Source: Zhengitettix transpicula
Lineage: Eukaryota > Arthropoda > Insecta > Orthoptera > Tetrigidae
NCBI GenBank assembly: GCA_037074705.1
Contig: CM073590.1
Coordinates: forward strand, 134,497,600 to 134,561,599
Direction: 5' to 3'
Length of the DNA: 64,000 nucleotides
The notes beneath the pieces are model-generated. The model was given only the letters and a program-made list of their open reading frames with translations. It was not told where the DNA came from and made no database searches. Below are positions 25,525 through 37,115 of this stretch, in pieces. The position numbers and the translations under genes were made by a program. How positions within the stretch are numbered: the stretch's first letter is position 1; the number at the start of each line of letters is the position of its first letter.

Positions 25525-25983
25525 GGGGCCTGGGCGGACATGACGATGGCGGAGGCGGCGACGGAGCCTTCTGCCGTGGGCTCGGACCACCGCAAGCAGC
25601 GCAAGCGCAAGCGGCTGAGTCAGGTGGTGGACAAGCTCTCGCTCTACAACAACAACAACAATAACCACAGCCACAGTCACAGCCACTGCGGCAGCGAGGA
25701 GGAAACTGCCGAGCCCGCGGAGGAGGACGACGAGGAAGTGTTCAGCGACGCGCCGTCGCCGCACCTGTCCTTCAGCCCGCTGCGTCTGGGCGGCGCCCCC
25801 GACACGCCGCCCTCGCAGCCGCCGGCCTCGGGAGCTGTGGCGCCACGATGTTCTTGCGCGCACTGCTTCAACTTCAGCTTCGAGCAGTACCTGCACACCA
25901 AGTACCTGCCCGACATTTTCCGCCGGCGCTCGCACTCAGACTCCGATCTGCCGCTGTGGCTCGACGGCGCAGAGCGCGGAGCG
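25525..25983 (+). CDS. klu: klumpfuss-like zinc-finger protein, N-terminal coding exon (exon A)
   Basis: N-terminal, finger-free part of a C2H2 transcription factor expected to act in the nucleus. The open frame runs from an ATG at 25492, but CAG at 25522-25524 preceded by a pyrimidine tract looks like a splice acceptor, so the exon probably begins at 25525. The first ATG inside it is at 25540, with another at 25546, unless an upstream exon supplies the start. Numbering from the 25492 ATG: basic run RKQRKRKR (34-41, NLS-like), six Asn (53-58), His/Ser alternation (59-66), acidic stretch (69-82), Pro/Ser-rich 84-112, then CSCAHCFNFSFEQYLHTKYL (120-139) leading into FRRRSHSDSDLPLWLDG, which looks like a conserved block. 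The exon ends GCG|GTAAGT, a consensus donor in phase 0; reading on meets TAG within seven codons, so splicing is required. It is GC-rich, unlike its flanks. The identification comes from the fingers in the next exon. Confidence 0.8.
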
Positions 25984-26065
25984 GTAAGTTGTAACTTCTA
26001 GTTAGTTTGATGATAACCGCGAAAATAAAATACCCTTAGATCTAATGAAGTACTCCATGTCGCAG
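25984..26065 (+). other. short phase-0 intron of the klumpfuss-like gene
   Basis: GTAAGT donor at 25984 and AG acceptor at 26064-26065 give an 82-bp intron. A second in-frame AG at 26049-26050 would give 67 bp and add five residues (YSMSQ). Both keep frame with the finger exon. An AG at 26038-26039 is excluded because the next codons are ATC TAA. The intron is AT-richer than the exons, as expected. Confidence 0.75.
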
Positions 26066-26839
26066 ACCGTAAGATGGCCGCATCCACTGACTCTGCCGCC
26101 GGTCAAAGGCGGTTCTCTGGAGTCTGACACGTCGCAGGAGTCGCCGCTGGACTTGTCGATGAAGGGTGGCGGCAGTCGTCACAGCAGCAGCACGAGCTCC
26201 GAGTCCGGGGGCGGCGTCGTGCTGTCCGGGCGCGCTGTGCCCGTCGTGCGCGGGGATGTGGCTTCACCGACGACGAAACAGAGCGTCGCGGTGCGCTACA
26301 ACTTGGAGGTGTCTCCCGTTGTGGAGGAGATGCCGCCGGGGGCGGACGTCGCTTACGTGTGCCCTGTGTGCGGCCAGATGTTCAGTCTGCACGATCGCCT
26401 GGCCAAGCACATGGCGAGCCGCCACAAGGCCAGCAGACAGAGCGTCGCGACGCCCGACAAGGCGTACCTGTGTGAGGTGTGCAAAAGGTCGTTCGCGCGC
26501 TCCGACATGCTGACGCGGCACATGCGGCTGCACACGGGAGTCAAGCCGTACACTTGCCGCGTCTGCGGACAGGTATTCTCGCGATCGGACCACCTGAGCA
26601 CGCACCAGCGCACGCACACCGGCGAGAAGCCCTACAAGTGCCCGCAGTGCCCGTACGCCGCTTGCCGCCGGGATATGATCACGAGGCACATGCGCACGCA
26701 CGCCCGCGGGGGCGGCGCTGGGGCCGGCGGCGTGCTGCTGCCCAAGGAGGAGCTGGAGGATCCCGCCAGTCCCTCGCAGGCCCTCAGCGCTCTGTCCATG
26801 GACCCCTGCGCCGACGCCTGGGCCGACTGCCACTCCTAG
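26066..26839 (+). CDS. klu: klumpfuss-like EGR/WT1-type C2H2 zinc-finger protein, finger exon (exon B)
   Basis: Sequence-specific DNA-binding factor. In Drosophila, klumpfuss controls neuroblast, sensory-organ and limb development and acts largely as a repressor (established for the family). Numbered from the in-frame ATG at 26045: PLDLSMK at 34-40 is a PxDLS-type CtBP-binding motif. Four C2H2 fingers follow: finger 1 residues 104-127 (C106, C109, H122, H127), finger 2 141-163 (C143, C146, H159, H163), finger 3 169-191 (C171, C174, H187, H191) and finger 4 197-219 (C199, C202, H215, H219). The first is separated from the other three, which are joined by TGVKPY and TGEKPY linkers. FARSDMLTRHMRLHTGVKPY and CPYAACRRDMITRHMRTH are what I recall for klumpfuss; other EGR/WT1/Krueppel-like factors are less likely. 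A Gly/Ala tail and a short acidic/Ser region end at TAG 26837-26839. The spliced product would be about 405-425 residues, shorter than Drosophila Klu (about 750), so 5' coding sequence may be missing from this model. Confidence 0.82.
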   Translation, partial: TVRWPHPLTLPPVKGGSLESDTSQESPLDLSMKGGGSRHSSSTSSESGGGVVLSGRAVPVVRGDVASPTTKQSVAVRYNLEVSPVVEEMPPGADVAYVCPVCGQMFSLHDRLAKHMASRHKASRQSVATPDKAYLCEVCKRSFARSDMLTRHMRLHTGVKPYTCRVCGQVFSRSDHLSTHQRTHTGEKPYKCPQCPYAACRRDMITRHMRTHARGGGAGAGGVLLPKEELEDPASPSQALSALSMDPCADAWADCHS

Positions 26840-27140
26840 TGCTTAGCTCTCTCCGTTTGCTTAATTTATATTTTTGAATTCAAATCGTTACCCTCCCTAG
26901 TAGAAGTGGCGGTTTGTTTGAACTCTTCGATCGACGGTCTTCTCCCTCAAAGAGGACGAAAATGTGCCACGTAATTGTATTAAAAGTTATAGATATAAGT
27001 TATTTTGTTACCTTTTGTGTAATTGTTTGTTGTATATGAAAAACTCAACTTATCGTATATTCCGTTGTAACGACGAAAGTTGCCGTCGCGCTCGTAACTC
27101 ACGTTCTGAGAATTAAAGTTTGGCCGCATTTTTTTGTTGT
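26840..27140 (+). terminator. klu 3' UTR with ATTAAA poly(A) signal
   Basis: Base composition falls back to AT-rich right after the stop codon. ATTAAA at 27112-27117 is followed within 20-30 bp by a T- and GT-rich stretch (about 27130-27143), the usual arrangement for cleavage. An earlier ATTAAA-like string near 26977 lacks a clear GT-rich element. No coding signal here. Confidence 0.5.
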
Positions 27141-27598
27141 TAATCAAAATGAATGCTCAAAGAGTACAAAGAGACTTATTTGTTGATCCGTTTATTGTGT
27201 AAGTTACAAAAGTATTTACGATTTGATTACTTTTTGTTTACGAGTATCAGGCGAGCCGAAGAGGCCGCGACATATCAAGAATGATTGTCATGACAATATG
27301 GTCGCCCTATTAGGTTGTTTTGTATTTGCCGGTCAGGATAAAAATGGTGCTAAGTCCAATAGTTTTCGGAAGGATACAACTCGTCTGTTAAGAATTTCAA
27401 GTGGTTCTAGAGTAGCTATTGGAAGATATAACGCTATTTTTAATCGATAATCGCTATCTTTGAATAACTTTACAAGTTTAAGGCGTATTTTTAATATTTG
27501 AAAAGAAGAAATATTTCATCCATAAGTGCATACTTATTAGAAAATTATATAAAAATCTTTTACTAAAATCGAACCTTTGATATTGAAATTATATTCCT

Positions 27599-27752
27599 CC
27601 GAGTTGAGAGCACAGTGATCATGGGTTATATTGACAATCAGGTTAGTGATGTCAACGGAAAGTAAGTTTCTATTTATTTATTTTTATAATTTTTTCTACT
27701 AGTTTAAATTTGTTTTCGTTGTTGTTATTTATTCTCTGTGCTGTCAACTCGG
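27599..27752. mobile_element. 154-bp hairpin MITE
   Basis: Left end CCGAGTTGAGAGCACAGTG (27599-27617) and right end (27734-27752) are inverted repeats of 19 bp with two mismatches. The interior is AT-rich and non-coding. No target duplication is clear. Confidence 0.6.
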
Positions 27753-30170
27753 CTACTGAAAGCCTGAAAGCGATCTTTTGAAAGTAAGATTTGTGAAGAG
27801 TGAGGAATCCAATTTGAAGTGGCATTGGAAAGGAGAACGTGGCCCGTTAAGGAACCTCCCGCCCTCTCAAGGGACCAACTATGGTGGGCCACGACGCGAT
27901 CACTCCCGTGTTTTCTGTGTTGTTACACTTCACATTTGCTCAACATTGTCCTGTATACACTATAATTATTGTTACTGTGTATTCTCATTGCCGAGCTTCA
28001 ATATTGCATTTCGAGAATATCATATTAATATATAATAAATATTTTCAATAAATGATTCTTTGTGATTAACGCAGTTTTATTTATCAACATCCTGTCTCTG
28101 TTTATAGTCATAACTATAAGTTAGTTTTAATTTTTCAATAAGTATTTCTATTAGCAAATGAAACATTTCAAATTAATAAATAGTAAAAATTAGAGCAAGT
28201 ATAATTTCTATTTGTGAAATATAAGGATTTAAATGAAATAGATGAAACGTATACAATTAACGAAAGGGAAAACTTTTAAATACTGATTGTCGACATCCTC
28301 AGTTTTATAGTTGAAAGAGAGTAAAACTTAAGTATGTCGATATGATTTTTAATTTGGAAGCACTTCTATCTATTAAGCTGTGTTATTATATACAGTGGCG
28401 ATTTATCTGAAGACATTGAAATATCTCGAAAAGAATTGGGTAATGAAATTTAAAAATATAAAAACCCCTGTATTAGATGAAGACTAAGTAGATAATGAAG
28501 TAATCAATTGAAAGGCAAAACAAATGTTAAAACAGGAGCTTCAAATATAAATCCACAGATTCTACAAGAGTTCAAAAATCTGTCTGCATTTTTATCGTTG
28601 ACCGGAAACATATGAATTAACTATTCTCAAATTTTAAACTAATTTTTTTTATTTTTTTTACTTTTTCATTTTCATTTTTATTACTATTTACTGGAGTCAA
28701 AACTGTAGACCGGAGCTGAAAGTATTCGAAAACTAATCCATAGTCTGAAAAATTCGTAATCAGAGGTATTTGACGTTTATGATGTGAATCTGGTGGCACT
28801 TTCAAGAAAATGCTAAATAAATTCAGACAATAATGAGCAGCGTTATTGGAATATTGAAGAAAGATAAGTGTCCATATTTGATCAAGAAGGCTGCTCTATC
28901 TCACTACGTTTATGTACCCATTCACACATCTAGTGATTTCAGCTAAACTGTACGAATTGCATTATCTTCGTCAATCCAAGTGGTAATTTACTACTAAAAA
29001 AATAAATACGCCGTACAGGACGAAGATTTGGTTCCGATCGTAGGACAAACTCCTTTTTTTGCGTAATTGAAGAATGTTATTTATTGAAAGTGCAAAGAAG
29101 TTAGGAACGTGATGGATTAAGTGTATTGAGTTGTAGTCCGAAGTTTTTCTCGGTGTAGATAATGGATGAAATTCTCTCCGAATTCCAGCCGGGGAAGTTG
29201 ATGACGCGGACAGTCATCGAAAAGTTGCGTTTTTTCGACAAAATTCACCGCTAGATTCTCGACAGAATGTCGTAGACTTAAAAGATACTGCACAGAAAAA
29301 TAAAAAAAGCCATTGGTAATATTTTTGTTTCCTTATGAAAACCACTTTCAGGACACGTCACGTACATAATTATCTAAATTTCCAGGCCTGAGAAATTCAG
29401 TAATCTGTGTGCACGTGAGAGGGAAATTATTCTATGATCTCCCAATACGTCGCAAAAATACTACTACTATTCTCTCCACGCGTAGTCATTATAAACTACC
29501 TACTTTTTCTAGTACTTCTTCATTGCTGATATGTTTATCATCACATTATGGTTACCTCCTTCGAACAACCTGACGTAATTTGATTAAACATTATTGATAA
29601 GATTGTTTTTTTGATCTTGTTTCCACGTTTCCCTTATTCGTTTTGACAATGTTGATGCTACCTCACAGAGTATTTATATCTTGGTGTCCGTTATTCATAC
29701 TTTGTGCACGGGTTTTATGGTTAGGTTTAGATTTTGGCTCAAAGATTAGCCTACGATACTATTAATAGGATAGAACATGGGTCAATCTTATTTCTTTAAC
29801 GAGTTACTTAATTTCTTATTACACTATCAAGTTTTTCGTATAGAATTTATTGTTAGTTCTTGTATCTATATATAAAATTATTTTCCCGCCTTCTCTTGAT
29901 AACAAAGAATTAACTTACCAACAAATCAAATTCCCTTAAAAAGGTAAATTAATTTAGAAGACTGAATATTAAGTTTTAGCTTTTTCAAACGGAATACGAA
30001 TATTAAGATAATCAAAAATTTATTTACCACTTGATATAACCCGTTCAACTGTTTTTCGTTAAGAGAAAGAGACCAATGGCTGATGGGTTAAAATCAAGTT
30101 TTGGAACGTTCGTCATTTGGTCTGGAGATTTTAGGTGGCCGTTTCATGATGTTTAAAACCTTATTACGCC
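27753..30170. other. AT-rich non-coding DNA
   Basis: A short GC-richer segment at 27835-27910 is unidentified. Otherwise nothing recognised. Confidence 0.35.
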
Positions 30171-31715
30171 TGTATACAGGGTGAACCAGAACTTCGCCGA
30201 CAAACTTTCAGAGGTTGTTCAGGGATACCTTCTGAATATTTTGGTACCTTGGACCCACGGTCTTCGTCGGCTCATTACAGAGTAATGATTCAATTATATT
30301 CGGTTTGTTACCTCAGTCACCCTTGTTTCTGAGAAAATATCTTCACAACACTGATTAACCAGTAGCTATGTAAATATGATTATGCGTAAGGTCGGGTATT
30401 TTTTTCTTACTTGTATAGATTGTTGCCAGTAGTGAAAACAAATTCGAAATGCCTCGGGAAAAGTTTTTGTGGCCTAAAAACTACGAAATTTTGCACCACT
30501 TTTCAGATTTTCGCTAATATCTAAAGTATGAAACATTATATTTACACAATTTTAGTATTAAATTGTAGAGCATATAATCCTGTGTCTAATGGTGTACTTG
30601 ATTACGGAATTTGGGCGAATGAAGCGCAATTTTTCTATAGATACGTAGGTAAAACTCTGTAAGAGTCGTTATTTACGGGATTGTGAATTAATTATTAATA
30701 TAAATATCTTACGCAATTTTTAGACGAAGTCTTACTACAATACTTCCAAGTGAAGGTGCAAAAAAGAAAATACTTAGTATATTTATGTAAGATTAGTAGT
30801 AGTTAACTATGGCTCCATTTCTCAGCGCCACAATACGACAGGCCGCAACCAACCAACAAAATGAGTGTACTTTCGGAAGTTCTCAGTGAATTTTAGAAAC
30901 AGGTCATGTGTTGCAAAGAGAATTAAATTCTGTACAACTTTCTTTTATGGAAAATAAATATACTACCTACCATTTTGGAGATACGAGCATAGAAATACGA
31001 CAAACCACATTCTTTCCAAAAATGACGAGAAATGGCATTCATTTAACGAACGATTTCTACTGCTTGGTTGGACCAAATTTTGTAATCAGGTTACTCATAA
31101 TTTTATTCTCTATAATTTATTACTCAACATTAAATTCAAGAGAATGCTTCATGGAAATCAGCAAAATCTGAAAAGTGGTGCAATTTTTTCCCCCGAGGTT
31201 ATTGCATATTACAAGATACTTTCAAATAGGAAAACTTGGACTTGTCACTACTGGCCACAATGAAAAAATATAAAATATCCGACCTTTGCTCGCGGAGGCT
31301 TTTTTTTAGACATAATCTACTGAGCTATGAAGAAGCCTGTAAAATGCAATAACTGAAACGTACAACTCACTACACAGATTAATGTAACAACGCTCACAGG
31401 AGAAATGCAGCTTTCTACCAGACTCTGTTCAGTCTGTTGTTACTGCACATTACAGTAGTAACAAATACAAAACTGTTCAAACTGTCGACCACCATGATCT
31501 CGGCGGAGAGTACACGCTCAAGAATTCGAGGAGTTTGGCGTCCTGCTTCCGCGGCTGCGATAATTGATTGGTCGCGGCGGTCCTGTTCCATGGCCAGCTC
31601 AGTCACCAGACATGACACCGTATCGGTTATTGCATATTACAAGATACTTTCACAGAAACAAGGGTGATTGCGGTAACAATCCGCATCAATTACATTATTA
31701 CTCTGTAACGAGCAA

Positions 31716-33600
31716 CTGGAGACCGACTTTTTTCATTTGATTTATTTATTCCATTAGTCCTTGTTGCCCGTGTACTTATTTATAAAAAGTATTTAATTCT
31801 ATATTAATCTTTATAGTCAAGAAGAGATTTAACCTAAATCTAACTGTTCCTAGTTCCGTACATACTTTCGACCGATAGTGCATTAATTGAATGACTGTAA
31901 AATACATTGAATTTTAATGCTTGAATCGCAACAAACATACCTACGAATTTCTTCTTAAATATACTCCTTGAGTATTGCATGATATAATTGTCCCTCAGTC
32001 TTCAGACATTACCAAACATTAAATTAATGAAATTCTATGCTATATTCACAATGTAAATGGTCGCCATATTCGCGTCACTAATAGGAGAAAGGTTGATCTC
32101 TGGGCCAGCTCCCCATTGATCGTAAAAACTGTACACTGCTACAAAAACCAAACACACAGCCTCGGAATAAGGTGAATGGAAAACTAAGACGGTAGTTGGA
32201 GCCCATTAACTACCAGGAGTAAAGGTAGACCGAAGATAAGATGGAAAGATGATGTCCAAAAGCATCTACGAAACATAAAGATCACGAATTGGACTCAGAA
32301 AGTAAACTATAGGAATGAATTGAAGGCTGTGGTTGAGAAGGCCAAGACAAACGATAATGTTGGAGCGCCTGTAGAAGAAGAACTTACATTTTCCGCAAGG
32401 ATCGAAAAGTATTTCGTATTGTTTTTTATCATCATTCGATGGTGTATTACTGGATAAAATTATACTTTTTATTCAATGAAAGCATTTATCCTATATTTCA
32501 TTAAGGAAAAAGGAACTATTTCCTTTGTTCGTCGCGTAGTAACGTCCCTCTATCGCGTGACGTCATGGTATCTTGGCGCGCAGTAATTTAATACAAAATT
32601 ATCACTTATTTAAATTATAAATGTATCCCTATTTATGTTAGGTTTCACACCCCAACACTACCGTTTCTCGTGTTTTGATGAATATGTGTACCAGGTTTTG
32701 TTGCAATCTGTCCACGCGTTTAAATTTGTGTAAAAATTAACGTAAATTCATACATACCTACAAATATACATCCTTTTTTTTATTATATAGATTAGCCCTC
32801 GAATAGGGAAATAGGATACATCAGCACATAAAATAACAATATAATTATTAGTTGCTACAATTAAAAACAATTAGAAGTTAACATAACCATAATTAAAAAT
32901 CTAGATCACAGATATCCATGTCCAATTTAACTAAAAGTACTATTTTTCTAATAATAAATGTTTAAAATTACTAATGCTATAATATTATATGTACATTATT
33001 CAAACAAATTAAATACTCTACGTAAAAAATAAGTATTTAGAGAATTAACAATCATAAAATATGGAATTACACATCACACGAGAAATGACACAAATGCTGA
33101 ACACACACTTGGAAGAAGCAAAACACAAGTCGCTTCACGAAAATGATCGACGAGGAATTTGCCCTTTCGTACAAATTCCAGGCCGTACATGAAACAAATA
33201 AAGAAAAGATTAATAGAGAGGAATAAAGTTAAGAAATAAGAAGTTTAAAGAGCAACAAATTCAACACTTTAACAGTATAAACAAAAAATAATAATTATTA
33301 GGGGATCGATCAAGAAACTCCTGTACTTAGTAAAACGCGCCTATCAGTAATATATTCTTACAATAAATCCCAAAACTTGTACGTATTATTGTTCTTTACC
33401 TCTGGAGAAACTATCCCTGAATGATAGAGAGCAAGGCAATGCTGAGCAATTTTTAGTATCATAATCGTGAGACTCGCCATTTGTTTGAAACAGATTCATG
33501 TTCCGCTTTCCGAACTTTAAAAATTCGTGAATAAAAACGCTGGGTAGAGTTAGTATTCTCAGACTTTTGAAATACGGTTTGCAATCACTTTACGATCCTT
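31716..33600. mobile_element. nested insertion inside the inverted-repeat element
   Basis: This segment separates two pieces of the right arm and has no counterpart in the left arm. It holds a LINE 3' coding remnant (32206-32390) and a retroposon-like tail ending ATTATATAGATTAG near 32793. The remainder is AT-rich. The exact edges are approximate. Confidence 0.5.
32206..32390 (+). pseudogene. LINE reverse transcriptase C-terminal fragment
   Basis: The plus-strand frame reads GRPKIRWKDDVQKHLRNIKI followed by TNWTQKVNYRNELKAVVEKAKT. This is the GRPxxRWxDDV...W...AxDRxxW...VxxAK pattern found at the C-terminus of many insect non-LTR reverse transcriptases. No upstream RT domain is attached, so it is a 5'-truncated copy. 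Confidence 0.7.
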
Positions 33601-33894
33601 TATACTGAAATATTCGGAAGGCATCCAACAACCTCTGAAAGTTTCTCGTTGAAGCTCTGGTTCACCCTATATAAAGATTAATCCGAATCGGTACTACCGT
33701 TTTCTTGTAATATGAAAACAGGAATTCAGATCGATTTAGAATGCCTGAATAAATAACGCCGTTAAAAGAAGCGATGCCTAATCCTATAATTATCAAACAC
33801 CGTAGATTAATATGTTTCTAAGGTTAAGAACCATGCATAAAATTTTCACTTCCAGCTAGTTGTTTTTAAAGGTATTATAACTCGAATATGATAA

Positions 33895-34330
33895 ACTCTT
33901 TCCTAAAATGACCAAGGAAACCTGCGCGAGAATTCTCTCGCAGGTGAACCTTCCCAGAGAGCTCTGGCGGAGGCTATCTTTGGGGATGCCTTCACATCTC
34001 TCTGGTTTTTGAACTAAGGTTCCCACATGCCGAGGCACCTCGGCCTGTTTTGAGAGGTGTATGTTCCGGGGTCGCAGACCTTGGGCATACGGTAAGAGTT
34101 GTCCGCTATTCGTATTGGAATAGTCGGCCAGCTGCCTCCTAAACTGGTCAAGGCACGGAGAGGGAAATTCTGCGACCCCACAGCTAACCCCTCTCCTGCC
34201 ATCGGGAGGGCGGGGATCAAGTACCCAATGCCTGACCTACCTGATGCAGGTTTTTCTAGGGTTTTCCCTGCATCACTTTTAGGCGAATTGCCGGGTAGGA
34301 CCCTTAAACCATAGCCCGGGGGCCCTAGTT
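33895..34330 (-). repeat. dispersed GC-rich repeat family R2, copy a
   Basis: Matches in inverted orientation the copies at 36595-37115 and 53085-53445. Shared landmarks include CGGGGTCGCAGACCTTGGGC, TCCCGATGGCGGGAG and CCTGCATCAGGTAGGT. GC content is well above the flanks. Class unknown. Confidence 0.8.
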
Positions 34331-34740
34331 AACCCTTGACAACCTTCCTCTAACATTCCACATCCCCCGTTTCGAATCCCTTCCTACGATATTAAAGGGG
34401 AGTTGCCCAACGTGGATTATCCTCATGTAGCCTGTTGCTCTAAACCAACTCTTTCTTAGCCTGGTCGAGGCACGGTTAATGGAATGCTGCGTCCCCACAG
34501 CAAACCCCTCTCCTGCCATCGGGAGGGCGGGGAGCAAGTACCCAATGCCTGACCTACCTTATGCAGGTTTTCTAGGGTTTGTCCTGCATCACCTTTAGGC
34601 GAATGCCGGGTAGGTTCTTTAAACTATAACTTGGGAACACTAGTTCAACCTCGGATACCTTCCTCTACCCTTCCGCATCCCCCCTTTCAAATCCCTTCCT
34701 ATGCTATTAAAGGCAAGGTGCCACCACGTGGATTACTCTC
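34331..34740 (-). repeat. dispersed repeat family R2, copy b, head-to-tail with copy a
   Basis: Same landmarks as copy a (GCCATCGGGAGGGCGGGG, ACCCAATGCCTGACCTACC) directly abutting it in the same orientation, but more diverged at the Gly-Gly-Ser-Trp end. Confidence 0.8.
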
Positions 34741-36590
34741 AAACTGCTTGCTCCTCTAAAAAAAACTGCATTTATTATGTTTTGCGTACTAAGTATCAGT
34801 ACCGTTGTATTCAACGGTTTTCTATAGAAAACAATTTTTGCAGACTACATTTCGATAAAAGAAACTTCGTCTTCACGTTATATAACCATCTGTGATTATT
34901 TAAATTACTTGAATAATTTAACCAGTGAAGTGAAGTTATGAATTTTCTATAAAATTAACTTGTTTTCCTAGCAATATTTACATAATTGTTGATTAATATA
35001 GGCTTTTAATTGTTTTCCTTTGAATCCGTCCCCTTTTATATCCATTAATTATATTGCAGGTAGACTAAGGCTACATGTTCCGAATTAGAGGATTAAGAGC
35101 AATAATTTTATAGAAGAGTCTTTCTTTAATGTACTTTTGACCGATCCTAAACTATGGCTACAATATTACAATTATTTAGTAACCTTAATAACAACAGACA
35201 TGCCAAAACACTATTTCTCATGAAAATCTGCTGAGAGTTGTCAGAAGTGAGGGAACCGAGAGAGCGTTGTGTAATTATCAACTATGGAAGTGACGTGAGG
35301 GTGCGCCGTTGACGCTCTCCCCCACATAACGACGACAGCGGTATGATTTTGGCCCTCTTTAATTACAGTGTTTGCAGAGATGCTGCCGATAGCCCCTTTA
35401 ATTAGATACTTTTTTTAACTGTCGCGTCCCGATATTTAGAAGACTCCACATGAGCAATTATGTACTTGATTATTTTCTAATAATGGATCTACGGTTCTTA
35501 CCTCGTCCAAAATTAACGAGACAAGGGTACAATTTGGTGTCATCTCATGAAATGTGTTTTTCACGTTAGTTGGGAACTCCTTTCTCTTCAAAAGTTCCGA
35601 TCACAACAATGCAAATTATTTTATTTTAAAATTATGAATGTCAAATGGCATGGGTGGGACTCGGAACAGTTTCTGTAGAGGAGAAAACATGAGTCAAGTA
35701 AGTGACAAACTTGAAGGAATATTTTCCTCAGTATACAGCGTATTCAGGACAAGTCCTCCAAAATCGTCGAAATCAAAGCACAATATAACGAATAAAATCT
35801 GTAAAACGGTAAACTATGGTCGAGCAATGCAATTTAATGATAACAAATATATAAAATATATAAAAATTTTATATGGTTTTTATGGATCCTTTCCTGGGTC
35901 TCCATGAGAAATTGTGTGATTAATCAATTGATTTTTGCTGTTATGAGAAGTTATTTTCCATTTAAAATTCGAAAAAACAAGTTCTTAAAAAATAGAATAT
36001 TTTAACAAATTTATGTGATATTTAAGTTGAAAAGTTTTATGTGAAACGTAGTGTTCCATTATGTCGACTGCTGTCTGTATCTGCTACTCCTGTCCCACGA
36101 ATGTTCTACCTTCTTCTGGCTAGAACTCTAACCACTCTTCGTTGAATCAATACGACTTAATCACTCTTATTACTTAGCCATCAACCTGCCCTTACTAATC
36201 AGGAATGGACGCTTTTACTGTCATAAAACGGAAGAACGTTTGCTTTCTCCCTCGAGTATGCTACGTATACATTTTCAAACTTCTCATTTCACGTCCTGAA
36301 ACACCCTCCTGCCGCGGACCAAACAATATTGGAATGGAATTGACAATCTAGCCCGGTCATTTTGCGTCCAATGCATCAAACGACGTTCCTTCTTTTAGAA
36401 CAATAAATAATGTCTATGGTCATTTAGATTAAAATTTATTTTTTATTTCCATTAGTACTCGAAATAATAAATAGGATAGGTCAATTAAATGCATACAAAA
36501 TTATACAAACAGATTAACTTAGGATGAGAATAATGCTAACAGGCCAAACTTAATAATATTAATAAAACGTAATGTAACGGGTTTTTTAGC
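34741..36590. other. mostly AT-rich non-coding DNA
   Basis: Holds a GC-richer island at 35230-35430, described separately. Frames elsewhere, such as 35638-35907, have no recognisable feature. Confidence 0.35.
35230..35430. promoter_or_regulatory. island with clustered TAATTA sites
   Basis: GTGTAATTATC, CTTTAATTACAG and CTTTAATTAGATAC lie within about 150 bp around a CpG-rich core. It resembles a homeodomain enhancer. Purely motif-based. Confidence 0.2.
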
Positions 36591-36594
36591 GTAA

Positions 36595-37115
36595 CAGCCT
36601 AAATCAGGGTAAGCCACAAGGTGGCAACTCCCTTTTAATAGCATAGGAAGGGATTTGAAAGGGGGGATGCGGAAGGGTAGCGGAAGGTAGCCAAGAGTTA
36701 ACTAGGCCCCTGAGCTATAGTTTAAGGATCCTACCCGGAATTCGCCTAAAAGTGATGCGGGACAAACCCTAGAAAACCTGCATCAGGTAGGTCGGGCATT
36801 GGCTACTTGTCCCCCACCCTTCCGATGGTGGAAGGGGGGTTTTATGTGGGGTCGCAGCATTCCCTTCTCCGTGCCTCGACCAGTTTCGGAGGCAGTTGGC
36901 CGACTGTTCAACTGGGACTTGGAACAAATCTTACCGTATGCCCAAGGCCTGAGACCCCGGAACATACACCTCTCAAAACAGGCCGATGTGCCTCGGCTTG
37001 TGGGAACCTCAGTTAAAATGGAGAGAGGAAAAGGTATCCCCAAAGGTAGCCCTCTCCGTCTCTCCAGAAAGGTTAACCTTCGAGAGAACCTAGCAGCAGG
37101 GCGTAATGTAACGTG
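36595..37115 (+). repeat. dispersed repeat family R2, copy c
   Basis: The longest copy. It extends from AAGGTGGCAACTCCC to past CGAGAGAACC and contains all the landmarks of copies a, b and d. Open frames on both strands here (up to 164 codons) reflect the GC content of the repeat. Confidence 0.8.

Larger units (their letters stand above)
30177..33668. mobile_element. long-inverted-repeat DNA transposon remnant, interrupted
   Basis: Both ends read CAGGGTGAACCAGA or TAGGGTGAACCAGA pointing inward, next to TATA-rich flanks. Inverted similarity continues inward: 30265-30350 pairs with about 31640-31710, and 30400-30515 with about 31165-31285. The last part of the right arm resumes only at 33600-33668, so about 1.9 kb has been inserted in that arm. 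No intact transposase; a short minus-strand frame at 31415-31618 may be a coding remnant. Superfamily not assigned. Confidence 0.65.

Noticed and set aside
25453..25935. Long minus-strand frames opposite klu exon A and exon B (25453-25935, 26264-26833)
   Set aside because: Antisense shadows of GC-rich codons; low-complexity Arg/Val/Ala composition with no domain.
33361..33540. Endogenous viral element in the repeat-dense half
   Set aside because: No capsid, polymerase or envelope-like frame was seen in this region or elsewhere in the window.
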